A stretch of 64,000 bases of DNA, taken from the NCBI RefSeq assembly GCF_022179525.1, contig NZ_BPQX01000012.1, forward strand, positions 55,344 through 119,343, read 5' to 3'. This document shows positions 58,502 to 64,000 of the stretch, piece by piece. Position 1 is the stretch's first letter; the number at the start of each line of letters is the position of its first letter. The DNA comes from Methylobacterium persicinum (lineage in GTDB: Bacteria; Pseudomonadota; Alphaproteobacteria; Rhizobiales; Beijerinckiaceae). The position numbers and the translations under genes are program-made. The notes below the pieces were generated by a model. That model ran no database searches. It was given only the letters and a program-made list of their open reading frames with translations, and was not told the origin of the DNA.

Positions 58502-60601
58502 ATGCCCGACCTCCTGCTCGAACTCCGCTCGGAAGAGATCCCCGCCCGCATGCAGCGGCGGGCGGCCGAGGATCTCCGGAAGCTCGTCACCGACGCCCTC
58601 GTGGCGCGAGGCTTCCTCTACGAGGGCGCCAAGGCCTTCGCGACGCCCCGGCGCCTCGCCCTCCATATCGCCGGCCTGCCGGCCCGGGGCGAGGCCGTGC
58701 GCGAGGAACGGCGCGGCCCCCGGGTCGGCGCCCCCGAGGCCGCGATCCAGGGCTTCCTGAAGGGCGCGGGACTGACGAGCCTCGACCAGGCGACCACGGT
58801 CACCGACCCGAAGAAGGGCGAATTCTACCTCGCGGTGATCGAGAAGGCCGGCCGCGAGACGCTGGACGTGCTGGCCGAGATCCTGCCGGAGATTATCAAA
58901 AACTTCCCCTGGCCGAAGGCGATGCGCTGGGGCGCGGCCTCGGCCCAGCCGGGCAGCCTGCGCTGGGTGCGCCCGCTCCAATCCATCGTGGCGACCTTCG
59001 GCCCCGAGACCGAGACGCCGGAGGTGGTCCCCTTCGAGGTCGGCGGCATCAAGGCCGGCACCACCACCTACGGCCACCGCTTCCTGGCGCCCGGCGCCAT
59101 CGAGGTCCGCCGCTTCGACGACTACATCCAGGCGCTGGAGAAGGCGAAGGTCATCCTCGACGCCGACCGTCGCAAGGATGTGATCCTCCACGATGCCCGG
59201 GACCTCGCCTTCGCCCGGGGCCTCGAACTGGTCGAGGACGACGGCCTGCTGGAGGAGGTCGCCGGCCTCGTGGAATGGCCGGTGGTGCTGCTCGGCTCCT
59301 TCGACGCCGCCTTCCTCGACATCCCCGCCGAGGCGATCCGCGCCACGATCCGCGCCAACCAGAAGTGCTTCGTGCTGCGCCAATCGGGCTCCGAAGACCT
59401 GGCTCCGGCCTTCATCCTCGTCTCGAACCTGATGGCCAGCGACGGCGGGCTCGCCATCACCGCCGGCAACGAGCGGGTGGTGCGGGCGCGGCTCTCGGAC
59501 GCGAAGTTCTTCTGGGAGACCGACAAGGCGACGAAGCTCGAAGCCCGGTTGCCGAAGCTCGACAGCATCGTCTTCCACGAGAAGCTCGGGACGCAGGGGC
59601 AGCGCGTCCAGCGCATCGCGGCGCTGGCGAAGGAGCTGGCCCCGCTGGTCGGCGCCGATCCGACGCAGGCCGAGCAGGCGGCACGGCTGGCCAAGGCCGA
59701 CCTCGTCACCGAGATGGTCGGCGAGTTCCCGGAATTGCAGGGCCTGATGGGCGCGAAATACGCGGCGCTGGAAGGACTTCCGGCGAGCGTCGCGACGGCG
59801 CTCGGTGACCACTACAAGCCCCTCGGCCCCACCGACCGGGTGCCGACCGACCCCGTCGCCATCGCCGTGGCGCTTGCCGACAAGATCGACACGCTGGTGG
59901 GTTTCTGGGCCATCGACGAGAAGCCGACGGGCAGCAAGGATCCCTATGCGCTCCGGCGGGCGGCGTTGGGGGTGATCCGGCTGATCCTCGACCGGTCCTT
60001 GCGCCTGCGCCTGCTGGACCGGTTCGGCGCTGCAGACCGGGGGCTCGGCGCCCGGGCGGGTGCCGATCCGGCCGACCTCCTCGCCTTCTTCGCCGATCGC
60101 CTGAAGGTCTATCTCCGCGATCAGGGCGCCCGGCACGACCTCGTGGACGCGGTCTTCGCCCTGCCTGGCCAGGACGACCTGCTTCTGATCGTCCGCCGGG
60201 TTGAGGCGCTCCAGAAATTCCTGGAGACAGAGGACGGCAAGAACCTGCTGGCGGGCTACAAGCGCGCGGCCAACATCCTGCGCATCGAGGAGAAGAAGGA
60301 CGGCCGCGCCTACGACGCCGCCCCGGATGCCGCCCTCGCCGCCTCCGGCGAGCCGGCCGAGCGGGCGCTCGCCGCAGCGTTGCAGACCGCCCGCGCCGAA
60401 GCGTCGAAGGCGGTGGAGGCCGAGGATTTCTCAGGCGCCATGCGAGCCCTCTCGACGCTGCGCGCCCCCGTCGACGCCTTCTTCACGGACGTCACGGTGA
60501 ACGCCCCCGACCCGAAGCTCCGCGAGAACCGCCTCGCGCTGCTCAACGCGCTGCGCGCCGCGACGCAGGAGGTGGCGGACTTCTCGAAGATCGAGGGGTA
60601 G
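58502..60601 (+). CDS. glyS: Glycyl-tRNA synthetase beta subunit
   Basis: 699 residues, normal length. [20 protein letters not shown] opens the family, followed by [10 protein letters not shown] and [20 protein letters not shown]; the C-terminal part contains the DALR-type anticodon-binding region ([20 protein letters not shown]). Pairs with GlyQ. Confidence 0.97.
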   Translation: MPDLLLELRSEEIPARMQRRAAEDLRKLVTDALVARGFLYEGAKAFATPRRLALHIAGLPARGEAVREERRGPRVGAPEAAIQGFLKGAGLTSLDQATTVTDPKKGEFYLAVIEKAGRETLDVLAEILPEIIKNFPWPKAMRWGAASAQPGSLRWVRPLQSIVATFGPETETPEVVPFEVGGIKAGTTTYGHRFLAPGAIEVRRFDDYIQALEKAKVILDADRRKDVILHDARDLAFARGLELVEDDGLLEEVAGLVEWPVVLLGSFDAAFLDIPAEAIRATIRANQKCFVLRQSGSEDLAPAFILVSNLMASDGGLAITAGNERVVRARLSDAKFFWETDKATKLEARLPKLDSIVFHEKLGTQGQRVQRIAALAKELAPLVGADPTQAEQAARLAKADLVTEMVGEFPELQGLMGAKYAALEGLPASVATALGDHYKPLGPTDRVPTDPVAIAVALADKIDTLVGFWAIDEKPTGSKDPYALRRAALGVIRLILDRSLRLRLLDRFGAADRGLGARAGADPADLLAFFADRLKVYLRDQGARHDLVDAVFALPGQDDLLLIVRRVEALQKFLETEDGKNLLAGYKRAANILRIEEKKDGRAYDAAPDAALAASGEPAERALAAALQTARAEASKAVEAEDFSGAMRALSTLRAPVDAFFTDVTVNAPDPKLRENRLALLNALRAATQEVADFSKIEG

Positions 60602-60700
60602 GGCGGCGTTTCCACCGCCCTCCCCGTCCTTGCGAACGCAGAGCAGCGCCGCCTCGGAGAAGACAAAGCCGGCGGCTGGCGACTAGTCCCACCCCTCTGC

Positions 60701-60814
60701 CCTCATCCTGAGGTGCCGGCGCGCAGCGGGGGCCTCGAAGGAGGGCTCCAGTGAGCTCCGCGATCCCTGGAGCCCTCCTTCGAGGCCCGCCGAGGCGGGC
60801 ACCTCAGGATGAGG
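60701..60814. repeat. Large palindromic repeat, family B
   Basis: Arms cctcatcctgaggtgcc and ggcacctcaggatgagg flank an inner palindrome ggcctcgaaggagggctcc / its complement. A strong stem-loop between glyS and the convergent aldolase gene; halves of the same family occur at 7041-7078 and 63957-64000. Confidence 0.85.
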
Positions 60815-60869
60815 CGGGGGGTGGGTTCGACGGCACCTTGCCGTCCACGAGGGGGGACAAGGTCCCCCC

Positions 60870-61541
60870 TCACCCGTGATCGTGCCCGTCATGCTCGGGC
60901 AGCGTGAGCCCGAAATGGCTCACCAGATCCTGCACCTGCCCCGGTGAGAGGTGGCGCGGGTTGAGGTTGCGCAGCAGGAGATAGAGCTTGGCCGTCTCCT
61001 CCAGTTCCTCCGTGGCGAAGACCGCCGCTTCCAGGCTCTCGCCCGCCACCACCGGGCCGTGGTTGGCGAGCAGCACCGAGGCATACCGACCGGCCAGCCC
61101 GCGGATCGCGTCGGCCACCGCCGGGTCGCCTGGGCGGAAGTAGGGGACCAGCGCCGTGCCGCCGGTGCGCATCAGGTAATAAGGCGTCAGGGGCGGCAGC
61201 ACCGCCTTCGCATCGATCTCCGGCAGCATCGACACCGCCACCGCATGGGTCGAGTGCAGATGGACGATGGCCCGGGCCGTCCCCCGGCTCTCGTAGAGGG
61301 CGGTGTGGAGGGGGATCTCCTTCGTCGGTTTGTCCCCCAAGAGGAGCCGTCCCGCCCCGTCGAGGCGGGAGATCCGCGCCGGGTCGAGGAACCCTAAGGA
61401 CGCGTTGGTCGGCGTCACGAGCCAGCCGCCGTCGGGCAGGCGCAGCGAGATGTTGCCCGACGATCCAGGCGTCAGCCCGCGCTCGAACAGCGAGCGGCCG
61501 TAGCGGCAGATCTCTTCCCGCAGGCGGGCTTCCTCGCTCAT
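60870..61541 (-). CDS. otnC: Class II aldolase, OtnC-like 3-oxo-tetronate 4-phosphate decarboxylase
   Basis: 223 residues from the ATG at 61541 (AAAGGGA before it). Class II aldolase fold: GLTPGSSGNISLRLPDGGW, metal-binding His pair in IVHLHSTHAVAVS and later LLANHGPVVAG with the third His. OtnC decarboxylates 3-oxo-tetronate 4-phosphate, a step in four-carbon acid sugar (threonate/erythronate) breakdown. LtnD-like dehydrogenase and a transporter are divergent, 150 bases away, supporting the call; the kinase OtnK is not in the window. Confidence 0.8.
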   Translation of the reverse strand: MSEEARLREEICRYGRSLFERGLTPGSSGNISLRLPDGGWLVTPTNASLGFLDPARISRLDGAGRLLLGDKPTKEIPLHTALYESRGTARAIVHLHSTHAVAVSMLPEIDAKAVLPPLTPYYLMRTGGTALVPYFRPGDPAVADAIRGLAGRYASVLLANHGPVVAGESLEAAVFATEELEETAKLYLLLRNLNPRHLSPGQVQDLVSHFGLTLPEHDGHDHG

Positions 61542-61693
61542 GCAGTATCCCTTTAACAAGCGCGCTACAGATCGCCGATTCTTTTGTAGGAGTTATCCCC
61601 ACGCTGTTCAAATCGCGTTATAGGACGGCAGAAGCCGTCGCACGAACGGCGGATCGAGCCCTCGCAACGCGGGGGCGAGGGAGGAACCAAGAG

Positions 61694-63013
61694 ATGCCCG
61701 TCCAGGCCGCCACGGCGCCGGGGAGCGCCGCGCCCACCGAGCAGAGCTTCATCGACAGGACCTATTCCAAGGTCTTCTGGCGGCTCGTGCCGTTCCTGAT
61801 GCTCTGCTACATCGTCGCCTATCTCGACCGGGTGAATGTCGGCTTCGCCAAGCTGCAGATGTCGAAGGAACTCGGCTTCTCCGAGACCGCCTACGGGCTC
61901 GGCGCCGGCATCTTCTTCCTCGGCTACTTCCTGTTCGAGGTGCCCTCGAACATCATCCTGCACAAGGTCGGCGCGCGGGTCTGGATCGCGCGGATCATGA
62001 TCACCTGGGGGCTGATCTCCGGGGCGTTCCTGTTCGTGAACTCGGAGACGACGTTCTACGCGATGCGTTTCCTCCTCGGGATCGCCGAGGCCGGGTTCTA
62101 TCCGGGGGTGATCCTCTACGTGACGAACTGGTTCCCGTCGCACCGCCGGGCGCGGGTCATCACCGTCTTCATGGCGGCGATCCCGATCTCGGGCGTGTTC
62201 GGCAACCCGCTTTCCGGCTGGATCATGGACGCGTTCCACGAGGCCCACGGCCTGTCCGGCTGGCAGTGGATGTTCCTGATCGAGGCGGTGCCCGCCGTGC
62301 TCGTCGGCATCGCGGTGCTGCTCTACCTCGACAACCGGCCCTCCGAGGCCAAGTGGCTCGACCCCGCCGAGCGGCAGGTGCTGGAGCGGGACATCGCCGC
62401 CGAGGACCGCACCAAGACCGACAGCCCCCACTCCCTCGCCACCGTCTTCCGCAACGGGCGGGTGTGGTTCATGAGCCTGATCTACTTCCTGTTCGTGGCC
62501 GGGCAGTACGGGCTGGCCTTCTGGGTGCCGACCATCGTCAAGGCGTCCGGCATCCAGGGCAACTTCCACATCGGCCTCGTCAGCGCCATTCCGTTCCTCG
62601 TGGCGACGGTGGTGATGGTGGGCCTCGGGCGCAGTGCCGACCACTTCCGCGAGCGGCGCTGGCACCTGATCGGCCCGGCCCTGATCGGCGCCGTGGGTTT
62701 CGTGGTCTCGGCCGCCAGCACGGACACGGTCGTCGCGATCACGGCGCTGTCGGTGGCCGCGGGTGGGGTGCTCGCCTGCTCGCCTCTGTTCTGGTCGCTG
62801 CCGACCGCCTTCCTCAGCGGCGCGGGCGCGGCGGCGGGCATCGCGCTCATCAACTCGGTGGGGAACCTCGCGGGCTTCGCCGGCCCCTACGCCATCGGGG
62901 CCCTGCGCGACTACACCGGCAGCACCGCCGCCGGCATGTACGTGCTGGCGATCACCCTGGTGCTGGGCGCGGCCTGCGTGTTCGCGGTGCCGCCCCGCCT
63001 CGTGAACAAGTGA
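61694..63013 (+). CDS. MFS transporter, anion:cation symporter family
   Basis: 439 residues with 12 predicted helices. YIVAYLDRVNVGFAKLQMSK and GIFFLGYFLFEVPSNIILHK are the hallmark of the ACS branch (tartrate, hexuronate, phthalate and similar acids). Divergent from OtnC and 11 bases before the LtnD-like gene, so it likely imports the four-carbon acid sugar. Confidence 0.92.
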   Translation: MPVQAATAPGSAAPTEQSFIDRTYSKVFWRLVPFLMLCYIVAYLDRVNVGFAKLQMSKELGFSETAYGLGAGIFFLGYFLFEVPSNIILHKVGARVWIARIMITWGLISGAFLFVNSETTFYAMRFLLGIAEAGFYPGVILYVTNWFPSHRRARVITVFMAAIPISGVFGNPLSGWIMDAFHEAHGLSGWQWMFLIEAVPAVLVGIAVLLYLDNRPSEAKWLDPAERQVLERDIAAEDRTKTDSPHSLATVFRNGRVWFMSLIYFLFVAGQYGLAFWVPTIVKASGIQGNFHIGLVSAIPFLVATVVMVGLGRSADHFRERRWHLIGPALIGAVGFVVSAASTDTVVAITALSVAAGGVLACSPLFWSLPTAFLSGAGAAAGIALINSVGNLAGFAGPYAIGALRDYTGSTAAGMYVLAITLVLGAACVFAVPPRLVNK

Positions 63014-63023
63014 GGAGGGCGCG

Positions 63024-63935
63024 ATGACGGACAACGGACAGCGCCGCGCGGCGGTAATCGGCCTGGGCTCGATGGGCTCAGGCATGGCGGCCTCGCTCCT
63101 GCGGGCGGGGTTTTCGGTGGTGGCCTGCGACGTGAACGGGCAAGCGGTCGCCCGCTTCCGGGAGGCCGGCGGCGAGGCGGCATCCACCCCCGCCGAGGCG
63201 GCGAAGGGTGCCGCCGTGGTGGTCGCGGTGGTGGTCAACGCCGCCCAGACCGAGGCGGTGCTGTTCGGGCCGGACGGCGCGGCGGCGGCCATGCCGGAGG
63301 GGGCGGTGTTCGTCTCCTCCGCGACCATGGACCCGGCCGTCGCCCGGCGCCTCGCGGCCCGGCTGGAGGCGACTGGCCGCCATTACCTCGACGCGCCGAT
63401 GAGCGGCGGCGCCGTGCGCGCCGCGGAGGGCGAGCTAACCTTCCTCGCCTCGGGTTCGAAGGCGGCCTTTGCAGGGGCGCGGGACGCCCTCACCGCCATG
63501 GCCGGCACGGTCTACGAACTCGGCGACGAGGCGGGCCAGGGCGCGGCGTTCAAGATGATCAACCAGCTGCTCGCGGGGGTGCACATCGCCGCCGCCTGCG
63601 AGGCGATGAGCTTCGCGGCGAAGCAGGGCCTCGACCTGAAGCGCGTCTACGAGGTGATCACAAAGTCGGCCGGCAATTCGTGGATGTTCGAGAACCGGGT
63701 GCCGCACATCCTCGACGCGGATTATGCGCCCCGGAGCGCGGTGGACATCTTCGTGAAGGACCTCGGCATCGTGCAGGACATGGCCCGGGCGGAGAAGTAT
63801 CCGGTCCCGGTGGCGGCGGCCGCTCTGCAGATGTTCCTGATGGCCTCCGGCTCCGGCATGGGCCGGGACGACGACGCCTCCGTGGCAAGGCTCTACGCGC
63901 AGGTATCGGGGGCGAGGCTGCCGGAAGCCGGATAG
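63024..63935 (+). CDS. ltnD: NAD(P)-dependent 3-hydroxyacid dehydrogenase, L-threonate dehydrogenase LtnD-like
   Basis: 303 residues. Rossmann motif VIGLGSMGSGMA, substrate motif YLDAPMSGGAVRAAEGEL, catalytic Lys in AAFKMINQLLAGVHIA. The LtnD group oxidises threonate to 2-oxo-tetronate; with OtnC and a sugar-acid transporter this fits, though other beta-hydroxyacid dehydrogenases look alike. Confidence 0.85.
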   Translation: MTDNGQRRAAVIGLGSMGSGMAASLLRAGFSVVACDVNGQAVARFREAGGEAASTPAEAAKGAAVVVAVVVNAAQTEAVLFGPDGAAAAMPEGAVFVSSATMDPAVARRLAARLEATGRHYLDAPMSGGAVRAAEGELTFLASGSKAAFAGARDALTAMAGTVYELGDEAGQGAAFKMINQLLAGVHIAAACEAMSFAAKQGLDLKRVYEVITKSAGNSWMFENRVPHILDADYAPRSAVDIFVKDLGIVQDMARAEKYPVPVAAAALQMFLMASGSGMGRDDDASVARLYAQVSGARLPEAG

Positions 63936-63956
63936 CCACCGGCCTCCCCTGCCCCA

Positions 63957-64000
63957 CCCTCATCCTAAGGCGCCCGCGCCAGCGGGCCTCGAAGGCCTCA
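63957..64000. repeat. Half-copy of palindromic family B at the window edge
   Basis: ccctcatcctaaggcgcccg then gcgggcctcgaaggcctca matches the first arm of the family B repeat; the second arm would be beyond the window. Confidence 0.65.

Overview
High-GC alphaproteobacterial chromosome, most like Methylobacterium/Methylorubrum (Hyphomicrobiales). The clues are the GC-rich codon use, MmcB, a two-subunit GlyQ/GlyS glycyl-tRNA synthetase, many FMN-dependent sulfur-scavenging monooxygenases, and dispersed palindromic repeats of the kind common in these genomes. The genus is inferred from protein character only; no 16S is present.

Layout. 1-2.6 kb: end of a peptide-type ABC transporter (permease plus a double ATPase). 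2.7-6.8 kb: adenylate cyclase/TPR protein, PAP2/haloperoxidase-like protein and subtilase. 7.1-9.8 kb: LuxR-type and CRP-type regulators with two perfect CRP-type palindromes, a 43-residue DUF1127 gene and a secreted His-rich protein. 10.3-14.6 kb: complete sugar-type ABC transporter. 14.8-23.1 kb: organosulfur locus of two divergent operons (sulfite dehydrogenase with cytochrome c, an NtaA-like monooxygenase and an SfnB-like flavoprotein; opposite them a sulfonate-binding protein, an SfnG-like and a second NtaA-like monooxygenase). Monooxygenases would release sulfite and the SorA/SoxC-like enzyme would oxidise it.

23.3-46.77 kb is an accessory island ending in the 3' end of a tRNA-Ser(GGA) gene. 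It holds a truncated IS110 transposase, a subtilase autotransporter broken by an IS5-family element and a frameshift, a second decayed IS5-family element, a phosphite module, and a mobilisation module (TraD, TraC, candidate oriT, TraA relaxase-helicase, AlpA, a Phd/PIN toxin-antitoxin pair, a large serine recombinase). There is no type IV secretion system, so it looks mobilisable rather than self-transmissible.

The phosphite module is the most interesting part. A phosphite-type ABC transporter (ptxB-ptxC-ptxA order) continues by translational overlap into two formate-dehydrogenase-like genes (NuoF-like flavoprotein and a 2Fe-2S/4Fe-4S/molybdopterin catalytic subunit). Divergent from it are a LysR regulator and a clear NAD-dependent phosphite dehydrogenase PtxD with all four key catalytic residues. 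The catalytic molybdo-subunit keeps the Mo-ligand Cys and the substrate Arg of formate dehydrogenases but has Ala in place of the His that follows the Cys, which suggests another substrate; phosphite or the formate analogue hypophosphite are candidates.

46.9-64 kb returns to core chromosome: glgX, an orphan sulfonate-type binding protein, NUDIX-PhzF-PdxY, DedA, MmcB, a CPA1 antiporter, glyQ/glyS, and a four-carbon acid-sugar locus (OtnC-like aldolase, MFS transporter, LtnD-like dehydrogenase).
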